A stretch of 37,985 nt of DNA from NCBI GenBank assembly GCA_046331705.1, contig JAXLQJ010000067.1, positions 1-37,985 on the forward strand. The letters are read 5' to 3'. Made by a program: the position numbers and the translations under genes. Shown one piece after another: positions 31,801 through 37,985 of the stretch. Within the stretch, counting starts at the first letter, position 1. The number at the start of each line of letters is the position of its first letter. This DNA is from JADJOY01 sp046331705 [NCBI: bacterium] (GTDB lineage Bacteria > JADJOY01). Below the pieces are notes generated by a model that searched no databases, was not told the origin of the DNA, and saw only the letters and a list, made by a program, of their open reading frames with translations.

Positions 31801-32856
31801 GGGCAGCTGCCGCGGGACTCCGCCGCGGCGCGCGCGTTCCGCCATCAGCTGGGCATCTGCGCACGCCGACGTGGCCGCATCAGCGAGGCTCGAACCTTCT
31901 TCCACGAAGCCGCGACCCGCGAGGACGCGCACCGCGACGGGCCCGGGCTGGCGCGCTCGTGGGGCGAGCTCGGGGTGGTGGCGGCGCTCGACGGCGACCT
32001 CGCCGCAGCGCAGGCGTGGTTCGAGAAGTCGCTGGCGCTGGCGGTCGAGGCCGGCGACGAGGACGCCGAGGCGACGAATCTGCACCACTTGGCCGTGCTG
32101 GCACGGCATGCCGGCGATCTCGCGTCCGCGTCCTCCCGGATCGAGCGCGCGTTGGCGATCCGGGAAGCGCGTGCATCCGACCCCGAGCTGCTCGGCGTGC
32201 TGCTCACCGCCGGCGAGCTGCTGCGCGCGCGTCAACGCTTCGACGATTCGGCGGCGGCCTCGTCGCGGGCCTTGGTGCTGGCGCGGGCGCGCGGTGACAC
32301 GGCGCGCGCCCATCGGGCGTGGCTCGCGCTGGCGCGCACGGCGCGCGAGCGCGATCAGCCCGAAGAGGCCGCTCGTCACCTTGGCGCCGCGCTGGAGGCG
32401 GCGGCGGCGCGCGGCGACCGCGCGCACGTGAGCGAGGCCGCTGCCGAGCTGGGACGCTTGGCCGAGGTTCGCGGCGAGCCGGACGAGGCGTGGCGGGCGT
32501 TCCGGCGCGCGCTCGAGTCGTCGGAGCGCGACGGCGATCGCGAGGGCATGATCGCGGCGTATCTGGATCTGGCGCGGCTCGATCGGCGGCGCGGTCACGC
32601 GATCGACGCCCTCGGCTGGGCGGTGCACGCGGTGGCGGCGGCGCTCACGATCGGCTCGGCGCGCACCGCCGAGGCGCTGGATGCGCTCACCGAGCTGGCC
32701 CGCAACGCGGGCAGCAGGAAGCGCTGGCGCTCGAGCTGGAAGCGCGCGTACGACGTGGAGCCGCCGCCCGAGGTCGTCGCGTGGGTCGAGGCGCCGTGGT
32801 GGCGTCGCGTGGCGCGGCGCCGCGAGATCCGCGCGCGCGAGGAAGCGCGCGGCTGA
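28825..32856 (+). CDS. TIR / CHAT-like / NB-ARC-type STAND NTPase / TPR protein
   Basis: 1343 residues. Residues ~1-90 look like a TIR domain: WHVSISHPPAERAAAMRLAE, an LDDW strand, then WHAELARRLL, where Glu72 is at the place of the NAD-hydrolase glutamate. Residues ~290-480 follow the CHAT (caspase-like) pattern, but the expected catalytic His and Cys segments read VAAMRQGEL and LLIVANAPL, so it is probably a pseudo-protease. The STAND NTPase has Walker A GAAGVGKTT (547-555) and a Walker B-like IVIVLDAFEE (about 643). A winged-helix region follows, then TPR-like helices from ~965 to 1290. This is the plan of NLR-like antiphage or signalling switches: the C-terminus senses, the NTPase oligomerises and the TIR domain acts. 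ATG 28825 starts directly at the TIR strand; GTG 28783 is possible. It seems to stand alone. Confidence 0.88.
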   Translation: MSPTWHVSISHPPAERAAAMRLAERLLGVGIAVALDDWSLASREGSHERSAGAWSEALLVSRAAFDERWHAELARRLLGGAVAGRRRLVPVLLEDLGEVPAALRSRPSVDASTDPTFASTAWLWRLVAMLRGERGDSPPPSDWPATLAPLAGQAVIAAVDLRLTADRIIATLDGREVEHVFSADALATLESATHAGGLDRTALAPVLLGGAVGACVRDAVRAERERAGSVELRFEVAHRPWQPFDWESALASALGVSSGAQGVAGSPWLRIARVQPSCAVALPAARGGPLELLVILASPDSRHGSGTRVDVERASRALLAAVEPACAGGLVRVTLRDRAVANEIRATVAERPPHVVLLVAAMRQGELALARPDDREERMVPSRWVAEALGGPSAVPLLIVANAPLKDAVTPPRDLALEAARVGYELVAAGLPAVLALSDVEGHAALVSRLLAHASADANDSLRDVFARARAVGDASSDASESLAPPTALFLTTPLVRPVLASGGRAEDGSTTAPQPPRVGVLGRRGELRALRKVLQATDRSGLWITGAAGVGKTTLAAALVEAHDDAPRLAVTLTGRVVPEDIVEEVGRRIRAQLRVSYEREDPEADGREPLRVLAEYLCRADVPWRERWERLTRETAGRLAIVIVLDAFEENQDDDGRIIDGSLRELLEVWPREAGAPRSVVASRRPLARDELRPAHLETVLLEPLPADAASWMRIGTEHAVALPRELAERFAAACGGVPRRLQLLESVLASGGTSALADVLASDHADLVPSSIARLIAGLASPSARTLLRRACVHRVAVDRLGLAWLIGRERDQHHDAAVAERLARFDEAIRAARVRGEEPSVESLGLSRDDQRVLEQDIASRLRPPIEPPEGLDEALDELVAAGLLERRGEAEGSRFVVPRWLVPHLDATAEPGERVLAHQRAARYRHWRVRTLPRPAHADLADLVELRRHLLAADELQQAARIAEVVVTQLDALGALERAERLCHEVLGQLPRDSAAARAFRHQLGICARRRGRISEARTFFHEAATREDAHRDGPGLARSWGELGVVAALDGDLAAAQAWFEKSLALAVEAGDEDAEATNLHHLAVLARHAGDLASASSRIERALAIREARASDPELLGVLLTAGELLRARQRFDDSAAASSRALVLARARGDTARAHRAWLALARTARERDQPEEAARHLGAALEAAAARGDRAHVSEAAAELGRLAEVRGEPDEAWRAFRRALESSERDGDREGMIAAYLDLARLDRRRGHAIDALGWAVHAVAAALTIGSARTAEALDALTELARNAGSRKRWRSSWKRAYDVEPPPEVVAWVEAPWWRRVARRREIRAREEARG

Positions 32857-32906
32857 GCTCGAGCGCTCGGCGCGCGCGGCTGGAGCACGCGCGCGGGGAG
32901 GACGAC

Positions 32907-33503
32907 GTGGGCGTCACGATCGGGGTGCTGCTCTTCGACGACGTGGAGGAGCTCGACTTCGTCGGGCCGTGGGAGGTCTTCACGATGGCGGCGAAGCTCC
33001 GCGACGCGGGCGACCGGGTGCTCAGCGTGGCCGAGCGCGAGGCGCCGGTGCGGGCCGCCAAGGGGCTCCGGGTCTTGCCCGATCACACCTTCGCGAACGC
33101 GCCGAAGCTCGACGTGATTCTCGTCCCGGGCGGGCAGGGCACGCGCCGCGAGGTGGGAAACGCAGCGCTCGTCGACTGGATTCGCTCGGTCGGCGCCAGG
33201 TGCACCTGGGTCACCAGCGTGTGTACCGGTGCGCTGCTGCTACGCGAAGCCGGGCTCGCCCGCGGCAAGCGTGTCACCACCCACTGGCGCTTCGTGGAGA
33301 CGCTGCGCGGCTTCGGCGATCTCACCGTCCTCGACGACGTACGCTACGTGCGCGACGGCAACGTCGTCACCGCGGCGGGCGTGTCCGCGGGGATCGACAT
33401 GGCGCTGTGGCTGGTCGGGGAGCTGTGGGGGATTGCGCACGCGCGCATCACGCAGCGTGCGATCCAGTACGATCCGGCGCCGCCCTACGCGGCGGAGGTG
33501 TGA
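32907..33503 (+). CDS. DJ-1/PfpI superfamily protein (isonitrile hydratase-like)
   Basis: 198 residues. The fold signature is clear: VTIGVLLFDDVEELDFVGPWEVF at the N-terminus, LDVILVPGGQGT, and the nucleophile elbow WVTSVCTGALLLREAGL with Cys in the DJ-1/PfpI position, followed by KRVTTHWRFVE and AAGVSAGIDMALWLV. This pattern fits the GATase1/InhA-type branch (isonitrile hydratase and similar), not the chaperone or glyoxalase branch, but the substrate is unproven. The start is GTG 32907, supported by GGGGAGG five bases upstream and by the conserved length. It begins 50 bases after the STAND gene on the same strand and might be co-transcribed, though nothing shows a shared role. Confidence 0.88.
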   Translation: MGVTIGVLLFDDVEELDFVGPWEVFTMAAKLRDAGDRVLSVAEREAPVRAAKGLRVLPDHTFANAPKLDVILVPGGQGTRREVGNAALVDWIRSVGARCTWVTSVCTGALLLREAGLARGKRVTTHWRFVETLRGFGDLTVLDDVRYVRDGNVVTAAGVSAGIDMALWLVGELWGIAHARITQRAIQYDPAPPYAAEV

Positions 33504-33528
33504 GCGGCGCCCGCTCGCGGCCGCCGGA

Positions 33529-33870
33529 TCAGGAGAGCTTGGGCACGATCTGAATGACGGTGCGATGCAGGGGCTTCGGACACAGGGTGCCGGATGTCTC
33601 CTCGGCACGCTCGTTCGACGGCTCGATGACCACGACCTGATTGCCCTGCACGTCGGTGCCGACCTTGTCCGCGGGAACGGCGCGGATCTCCCAGATCTCG
33701 TCGACACACGTGGACTTGCCGGCGGCGCCCTTGGTGTTCGCCGCGGTGGCCGCCGAAGCGCTGCTGGCGAAGGTGGCGGCGAGCAGGAGGACCGCCGCGC
33801 AGGGCGCGACGCCCCGCCCGGGAATCCGGGAACGGCGGGTCTGGATCGGGTGCGGTCGCTGGTCGTTCAT
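33529..33870 (-). CDS. Small secreted protein, unknown function
   Basis: 113 residues. A basic N-terminus (QTRRSRIPGRG) is followed by a hydrophobic VAPCAAVLLLAATFASSASA, a likely signal peptide cut after SASA. The mature ~70 residues carry two cysteines (STCVDEIW and TLCPKPL) that could form a disulphide, and strand-like VVVIEPS and TVIQIVPKL. No family recognised. It converges with the DJ-1 gene (25 bases between stops). The 259-base stretch upstream, to the acyl-CoA dehydrogenase stop, holds no gene or clear signal that I can support. Confidence 0.68.
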   Translation of the reverse strand: MNDQRPHPIQTRRSRIPGRGVAPCAAVLLLAATFASSASAATAANTKGAAGKSTCVDEIWEIRAVPADKVGTDVQGNQVVVIEPSNERAEETSGTLCPKPLHRTVIQIVPKLS

Positions 33871-34129
33871 CGTTGCCTCGCGCGGTGAGGGCAGTCGACG
33901 TCTGGCGCAGGGTACGCCGGCGCGGCGTCGCCGCCCAAGCGATGGCGCGTCAGGGCGTTGGATCCGGGATCGATCCGAGCGCGCTCCGGCGCTCCCGTGT
34001 CCGGTCTCGGATCGCCGCCGTCCGTTACGGCGAGCGGCCGCGAAACCCCTTGCCCTGGGTTCGAATACGCGCGCGATGGCCGTGGACGCTGGCGCGTGAG
34101 CCGATGGCGCCAGCGCCGTCGGCGGATCG

Positions 34130-35308
34130 TCACACGACGAGGGGCAGCCCGAGCTGGCGGCGGGCGATGATGTTCTTCTGGATCTCGGAGGTTCCGCCGC
34201 CAATGGTGTTGACCACGGTGTAGCGATACGAGCGCTCGAAGCGCCCGTCCATCGGTGCGCCCTCGTTGCCGCGCTTCAGGAGCCCCGCGGGGCCCATCAG
34301 CTCCATCGCCCAGTTGGCGATGCGCTGGTCGAGCTCGTTGGCGTAGAGCTTGTACATCGACGATTCGACGGTGGGCACGCGACCCTTGAGCGCCTCGCTC
34401 ACGACCCGACGCTGCATCATGCGCGCGACCTCGAGCTGGGTCACGAGCAGCGCGATGGTGTGCCGCGCCACGGGATCGTCGCGCAGCGGGGCGCCGTCGC
34501 GCTCGGCGCGCATGACCCATTTGCAGAGCGTGTCGACCTTCATCTCCATCGCGCCGATCGGCATCATGCCGAAGCGCTCGAGGTCGAGGGCCTCGCAGAT
34601 GTAGGTCCAGCCCTTGTTGAGCTCGCCCACGACGAAGTCGTCTCCCACCCACACGTCGTCGATGAACACCTCGTTGGTGCGCTCGTCGCCGATGGTCCAG
34701 GTGGGCTGGATGGTGATGCCGGGGTGGCGCATCTCCACCAGGAAGAGCGTGATGCCCTTGTGCTTGGGGGCGTCGGGATCGGTGCGCGCGCCGACCCAGT
34801 ACCAATCGGCGAAATGCGCCGAGGTCGTCCAGATCTTGCGACCGTTGAGGCGCCAGCCGTCGCCGTCGCGGGTGGCCTTGAGCTGCATCGCGGCCGCGTC
34901 CGAGCCGGCTTGCGGCTCGCTGTAGCCGATCGCGAACTCGATCTCGCCGCGCGCGATCCGCGGCAGGAAGTATTCCTTCAGCTTGGCGTTGCCGTGGCGG
35001 ATGATCGTCTTGCCGATGGTGCCGACACCCTTGCCCGGCTGGGGTGCGCCCACGCGCGCCAGACGCTCGGTGAGCAGGAACTCGTACATCCCGCTCAGAT
35101 CCTTCCCTCCGTATTCCTTCGGCCAGGACATGCCGAGCCAACCCTTCTGGGCGAGCTTGCGCATGAAGGCGCGCTTGGGCGGAGTGTCGACCACCTGCGA
35201 GAGCTGCTCGGGCATCGGGTCCATGACCTCGGGGTCCCAGTTGTCGCAGATGAACTGGTCCACCTCGGCCGCGAATGCCTTGAGCTCGTCGGAAAGCTCG
35301 AATTCCAT
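34130..35308 (-). CDS. Acyl-CoA dehydrogenase (FadE-type)
   Basis: 392 residues, standard length. N-terminal helices lead to WPKEYGGKDLSG, the beta-domain FAD motif IGYSEPQAGSDAAAM, GRKIWTTSAHFADW, and the C-terminal IGGGTSEIQKNIIARRQLG. It should introduce the alpha-beta double bond into an acyl-CoA, passing electrons to ETF. At the position of the medium-chain enzyme's base (Glu in YEGTSQIQ) this protein has Gly (IGGGTSE), as in many actinobacterial FadE proteins, including subunits of heteromeric steroid side-chain dehydrogenases. The base may be elsewhere (helix G, as in isovaleryl-CoA dehydrogenase) or in a partner subunit. It follows the DUF35 gene by nine bases and the thiolase-like gene in one operon, so the substrate is probably the same branched or sterol-like acyl-CoA. 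Confidence 0.94.
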   Translation of the reverse strand: MEFELSDELKAFAAEVDQFICDNWDPEVMDPMPEQLSQVVDTPPKRAFMRKLAQKGWLGMSWPKEYGGKDLSGMYEFLLTERLARVGAPQPGKGVGTIGKTIIRHGNAKLKEYFLPRIARGEIEFAIGYSEPQAGSDAAAMQLKATRDGDGWRLNGRKIWTTSAHFADWYWVGARTDPDAPKHKGITLFLVEMRHPGITIQPTWTIGDERTNEVFIDDVWVGDDFVVGELNKGWTYICEALDLERFGMMPIGAMEMKVDTLCKWVMRAERDGAPLRDDPVARHTIALLVTQLEVARMMQRRVVSEALKGRVPTVESSMYKLYANELDQRIANWAMELMGPAGLLKRGNEGAPMDGRFERSYRYTVVNTIGGGTSEIQKNIIARRQLGLPLVV

Positions 35309-35317
35309 CTCGTCACC

Positions 35318-35767
35318 TCAGGACAGGGTCCAGCAGGGTAGGCGGGTGCCGGCTTGGTCGTGAAAACGAACGGCCACCTTGCGCCCGATCGCGACACCTT
35401 CCGTCGTGCCGTCGGTCTTGAGGAGCGCGCCGGACTCGTCGACCAGGTAGCCGAGCAGCCGCACCCCCTCCACCAGCTCCACGAGCAGCACCACGAACGG
35501 GGTCTTGTCGGCGTACGCGGGCAACGTGGGCGGACGCATCACCACCCACGACGCGATGACGCCGTCGCCGCTCACCCGCGTCCACACTGGCGCGGGAGCC
35601 TGACAGGTGGAGCAGATCGGACGCGGCTGCCAGAGCCAGGCGTTGCAGCGCGCGCAGCGCTGGATGCGCAGCTCGCCGGCGCCAACACCGTCCCAGAAGG
35701 GCTGGGTGTCGGCGTCCGCCACCGGGATCGGAAAGGCGGTCTTGGGGTCGAGCACGGGCGCGCTCAC
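35318..35767 (-). CDS. DUF35 Zn-ribbon/OB-fold acyl-CoA-associated protein
   Basis: 149 residues. A short N-terminal helix (TQPFWDGVGAGELRIQRC) precedes a rubredoxin-like zinc ribbon with Cys38, Cys41, Cys52 and Cys55 (CARC...CSTC). The OB-fold follows (GDGVIASWVVMRPPTLP, PFVVLLVELVEGVRLLGYL), ending in KVAVRFHD. DUF35 proteins bind acyl-CoA and form complexes with thiolase-like enzymes, for example the ChsH2 DUF35 domain with the aldolase Ltp2. GTG 35767 is used because it lies four bases after the thiolase-like stop and gives the usual N-terminus. The gene order thiolase-like, DUF35, acyl-CoA dehydrogenase strongly suggests a complex with the upstream protein. Confidence 0.92.
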   Translation of the reverse strand: MSAPVLDPKTAFPIPVADADTQPFWDGVGAGELRIQRCARCNAWLWQPRPICSTCQAPAPVWTRVSGDGVIASWVVMRPPTLPAYADKTPFVVLLVELVEGVRLLGYLVDESGALLKTDGTTEGVAIGRKVAVRFHDQAGTRLPCWTLS

Positions 35768-35771
35768 GGGC

Positions 35772-36923
35772 TCACCACGGTTCCTTCGCGAACACGAGCG
35801 CGCCGGTGGGCACGACGTTGCCGCTGGTGACCAGGCAATGGCGGACGTTCCGCGCCTGTGAGGTGGACGTGCCCCGCACCTGGCGCACGCCCTCGACCAG
35901 GAGGTTGAAGCCGTGGACGTACGCTTCGGAGATGCCGCCGCCGCTGGTGTTGTAGGGCGGGTTGCGGCACTCGGCCATGTACGCGGGCGACTCGCCCTCG
36001 CCACAGAAGCCGAACTCCTCGAACGCGATGGGAATCTGCGGCGTGAAGGCATCGTAGAACTGGCACACGTCCATGTCGGCCGCGGTGAGCCCGGTGCCCT
36101 TCCAGAGCTCGGGCGCCACCCACGCATTGGGCGTCTTGCCGAGTGTCTCGTCGTAGAAGAACGTCATCGCGGTCATCTGCGGACCGGAGCCCATGGCGAA
36201 ACCATGGACGTAGACCGGCGTCACGCCGAGATCGCGCGCGCGCTCGGCGCTGGTGAGCACCATGGCGAGCGCGCCATCGGTCTCGAGGCAGCAATCGAAG
36301 AGCCGGAGCGGATCGCAGATCATGCGCGCCGCCAGGTAATCCTCCATCGTGAGCGGCTTTTGCATCATCGCCGCCGGATTCCTGCGGGCGTGCTCGCGCT
36401 GGGTGACCGCCACGCGTCCCAGCACCTCGGGGGTCCAGCCATAGCGGTGGATCCAGTAGCGGGTGTGGAAGGCCATGCCGTCGACGGGGCGGGCGACGTG
36501 GTAGGGGCGCTCGAACTGATCTTGCCCGGTGGCCATGTATTGCTGCGACCACGGACGCACGCCCGAGCCGCGATTGCGGGCCCGCCACGTGACCACGACG
36601 TCGGCGAGGTGGTTCTCGATGGCGAGCGCCGCGTGCGCGACGGTCGGGCAGCCGGCGCCGCCGCCGTAATCGACCTCGCCGAACGCACGCAGGTTGGGCA
36701 CGCCGAGGATGCGCGCCATCTCCATCTCGGTGGTGCCTTCCCAGACGTAGCGGAACATGCCGTCCACGTCCCGCACCGTGAGGCCGGCGTCGGCGAGGGC
36801 GCCGAGGATGGCGAGCGCACCGGAATGGCGCTCGGTCATGCCGATGTTCTTGGAGAACGGCAGCGCGTGGATGCCCACCACCGCCGCTTGGCGGTGCTTC
36901 GAGACTCGAGCCGGAGCCGTCAC
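35772..36923 (-). CDS. Thiolase-like protein (SCP-X/Ltp2-like), nucleophile replaced
   Basis: 383 residues with the thiolase fold of the lipid-transfer-protein branch: AAVVGIHALPFSK at the start, DVDGMFRYVW, DYGGGAGCPTVAHAALAIE, QFYDAFTPQIPIAFEEFGFCGEGE and NTSGGGISEAYVHGFNLLVEG. By hand alignment the acyl-accepting cysteine (CSSG or CASG in true thiolases) is replaced by Gly near residue 88, with only a shifted Cys92. The GHPxG histidine motif reads AYVHG. These changes match the Ltp2-type retro-aldolases, which work with a DUF35 partner, rather than thiolysis. GTG 36923 is chosen, with AGGGA about 12 bases upstream; the exact start is uncertain. DUF35 and acyl-CoA dehydrogenase genes follow. 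Likely role: carbon-carbon cleavage of a 3-hydroxyacyl-CoA side chain; this is inference. Confidence 0.88.
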   Translation of the reverse strand: MTAPARVSKHRQAAVVGIHALPFSKNIGMTERHSGALAILGALADAGLTVRDVDGMFRYVWEGTTEMEMARILGVPNLRAFGEVDYGGGAGCPTVAHAALAIENHLADVVVTWRARNRGSGVRPWSQQYMATGQDQFERPYHVARPVDGMAFHTRYWIHRYGWTPEVLGRVAVTQREHARRNPAAMMQKPLTMEDYLAARMICDPLRLFDCCLETDGALAMVLTSAERARDLGVTPVYVHGFAMGSGPQMTAMTFFYDETLGKTPNAWVAPELWKGTGLTAADMDVCQFYDAFTPQIPIAFEEFGFCGEGESPAYMAECRNPPYNTSGGGISEAYVHGFNLLVEGVRQVRGTSTSQARNVRHCLVTSGNVVPTGALVFAKEPW

Positions 36924-36997
36924 GGATTGGCGTTCCCTGGCGCTTCGGCGCGCCGCTCGAAGCGGAGCGAAATGCGCGAAGTGCCCTGTTTTTCCGC

Positions 36998-37027
36998 TTG
37001 AAACGTGGTGGACGCGCAAGATAGAAC
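36998..37027 (+). promoter_or_regulatory. Candidate promoter for the small protein / ligase genes
   Basis: TTGAAA (36998-37003), 18-base spacer, TAGAAC (37022-37027): five and four of six consensus matches in an AT-richer patch, about 100 bases ahead of ATG 37126. It overlaps a divergent promoter candidate. Confidence 0.35.
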
Positions 37028-37046
37028 GTGTTTCACTTCGGGTCAA
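37018..37046 (-). promoter_or_regulatory. Candidate promoter for the thiolase-DUF35-FadE operon
   Basis: On the minus strand TTGACC (37041-37046), 17-base spacer, TATCTT (37018-37023), about 95 bases ahead of GTG 36923. The -10 boxes of the two divergent candidates overlap, so one regulator could control both sides. Confidence 0.4.
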
Positions 37047-37125
37047 GGAAGCCCCGTTCGCGCCGCGGCGCAGTCGCGCCGGCGCGGGACCGCGTGTCGA
37101 ACGAACGAGGCGAGAGAGGCGAACG

Positions 37126-37437
37126 ATGGCGCAGCTCAAGGCAGGAACACGGCTCAAGAGCGCGGTGTGCACCACCGAGGTGATGGTGATCGCCGCGCCC
37201 AAGGACGACGTCGCGGTGACGTGCGGCGGTGCGCCGCTCCTGGCGATGGCCGACGCCAAACCCGACGGTGGCGCCGTCGCCGCCGACGCCAACGGCGGCA
37301 CGCTCCTCGGCAAGCGCTACGTGAACGCCAGCGGCGATCTCGAGCTGCTCTGCACGAAGGCGGGACAGGGCGCCCTGGGCGCCAACGGCGCGCTCTTGGT
37401 CCTCAAGGAGGCCAAGCCGCTGCCCTCGTCGGATTGA
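37126..37437 (+). CDS. Small conserved protein beside an acyl-CoA ligase, unknown function
   Basis: 103 residues, no signal peptide or membrane segment. The opening LKAGTRLKSAVCTTEVMVIAAP is followed by VAVTCGGAPLLAM, a Gly/Ala-rich middle, and KRYVNASGDLELLCTKAGQGAL. Three cysteines lie in short beta-strand-like contexts. I recall similar small proteins next to FadD-type ligases in actinobacteria, but no function is known to me. ATG 37126 is taken because AGAGAGGCG lies just upstream and the conserved block begins at residue 4. It ends 137 bases before the acyl-CoA ligase start, in the same direction, which suggests an accessory or carrier role in acyl activation. Confidence 0.8.
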   Translation: MAQLKAGTRLKSAVCTTEVMVIAAPKDDVAVTCGGAPLLAMADAKPDGGAVAADANGGTLLGKRYVNASGDLELLCTKAGQGALGANGALLVLKEAKPLPSSD

Positions 37438-37574
37438 GCGGTGGCGGACCTTATCGACGTTCGCTGCTTCGCGCGCGGGTGGGGTCTCGCCCTCGCCACC
37501 GCGTGGCCTCTGGATCGCAGTCGTAGCGACGCTGGCTTCGTTCCCCGTCGCGAAAGGCGCACGGCGTTCTTGCC

Positions 37575-37985
37575 ATGAACCTGATGATGCTCCTCGAGAT
37601 GGCGGCTTCGGGCTTCGGCGATCGCATCGCCGTGCAGAACGGAGCGACCAAGCTCAGCTACCAGCAGCTCTTCGATGCCGCCGGCAGCGCGGCGCGCATC
37701 CTGCGCGCCAGCGGCGCCGAGCGCGCCGCGGTGCTCGATGTGTCGAGCCTGGCCGTGCCGGTTGGCCTCTTCGCCAGCGCGTGGGCGGGCGTGCCCTTCG
37801 TGCCGCTCAACTACCGCCTCACGGCCGAGGAGGTCGAGAAGCTCCTCGAGCGGATCGCACCTTCGTATCTCGTGACGGAGGGCGGTCGGGTGGCGTCGCT
37901 GGCGCACGTCGCGCGCACCACCGTGGTCACGCGTGATGCGTTCCTCGACGCCGCCACCTCGGGCCAGCCCGGCGAGCCCGACTGG
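37575..37985 (+). CDS. AMP-dependent acyl-CoA synthetase (FadD-like), N-terminal part
   Basis: 137 residues before the window ends; the frame is open at the edge. It starts MNLMMLLEMAASGFGDRIAV, continues KLSYQQLFDAAGSAARILRA and GLFASAWAGVPFVPLNYRLTAEEVEKLLERIAPSYLVTE, the N-terminal subdomain of ANL-family acyl-CoA ligases (the FVPLNYRLTxEE block is highly typical). The ATP-binding P-loop and catalytic lysine lie beyond the edge, so activity cannot be judged. It is third-party to the minus-strand thiolase/DUF35/FadE operon but shares a divergent control region with it, and would supply acyl-CoA for that pathway. Confidence 0.88.
   Translation, partial: MNLMMLLEMAASGFGDRIAVQNGATKLSYQQLFDAAGSAARILRASGAERAAVLDVSSLAVPVGLFASAWAGVPFVPLNYRLTAEEVEKLLERIAPSYLVTEGGRVASLAHVARTTVVTRDAFLDAATSGQPGEPDW

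Noticed and set aside
28717-32628. A 1303-residue open frame on the minus strand antisense to the STAND gene
   Set aside because: Its translation is a low-complexity Arg/His/Gln/Ala mixture without any domain, and the plus strand has clear TIR, Walker and TPR signals. Long antisense frames are expected at this G+C content.
1-37985. CRISPR arrays, tRNA or rRNA genes
   Set aside because: No regularly spaced repeats or recognisable tRNA/rRNA segments were seen by eye on either strand; a covariance-model scan could not be run.

Overview
The window is a very G+C-rich, gene-dense piece of a Gram-negative chromosome. It carries three FadL/OMPP1-type outer-membrane transporters, another outer-membrane barrel, several lipoproteins, and FadE/FadD/thiolase-DUF35 genes of the kind best known from mycobacteria. 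That mix suggests an uncultured Myxococcota-, Desulfobacterota- or Binatota-like bacterium; this placement is inference from gene content only. I see no rRNA, tRNA, CRISPR array or phage structural gene.

Region 1 (3-13491, all minus strand, listed in reading direction) starts with a tandem ATP-grasp ligase and lysine 2,3-aminomutase. Next come a RibBA/RibBX-like protein whose catalytic residues are lost in both domains, a DUF885 zinc peptidase and a small membrane protein. It ends with a B12-type radical SAM enzyme, a LOG-like protein, acetoacetyl-CoA synthetase, a FadL transporter and a TetR regulator. The upstream half (ligase, aminomutase, degenerate RibBX, peptidase) is the best candidate here for an undescribed pathway, possibly making or using a beta-lysine amide or peptide. 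Between the ligase and the aminomutase lies an AT-rich promoter with an 11-bp inverted repeat around the -10.

Region 2 (13692-28644) is devoted to the cell surface and exogenous lipid. It holds an outer-membrane barrel, a 7TMR-DISM diguanylate cyclase translationally coupled to a large lipase lipoprotein of the Pla-1/cef (VolA-like) type, and a beta-propeller lipoprotein. An IS1202/ISNCY-like insertion sequence follows, then a tightly overlapping operon of two FadL paralogues plus a second beta-propeller lipoprotein, and a divergent lipase-chaperone (LifO-like) gene. The insertion sequence sits in the divergent promoter region between the two lipoprotein/transporter units, with imperfect 17-bp direct repeats.

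Region 3 (28825-33870) holds a 1343-residue STAND protein (TIR, CHAT-like domain without His/Cys, NB-ARC-type NTPase, TPR repeats), which looks like a stand-alone immune or signalling switch. A DJ-1/PfpI protein and a small secreted protein follow.

Region 4 (34130-37985) is an acyl-CoA catabolic cluster: acyl-CoA dehydrogenase, DUF35 Zn-ribbon/OB protein and a thiolase-like protein without the usual nucleophile (resembling the Ltp2/DUF35 retro-aldolase arrangement) on the minus strand. Divergent from them are a small conserved protein and the start of an AMP-forming acyl-CoA ligase that runs off the window. Hydrolysis of external lipid, FadL uptake, CoA activation and beta-oxidation/aldol cleavage form a coherent theme.
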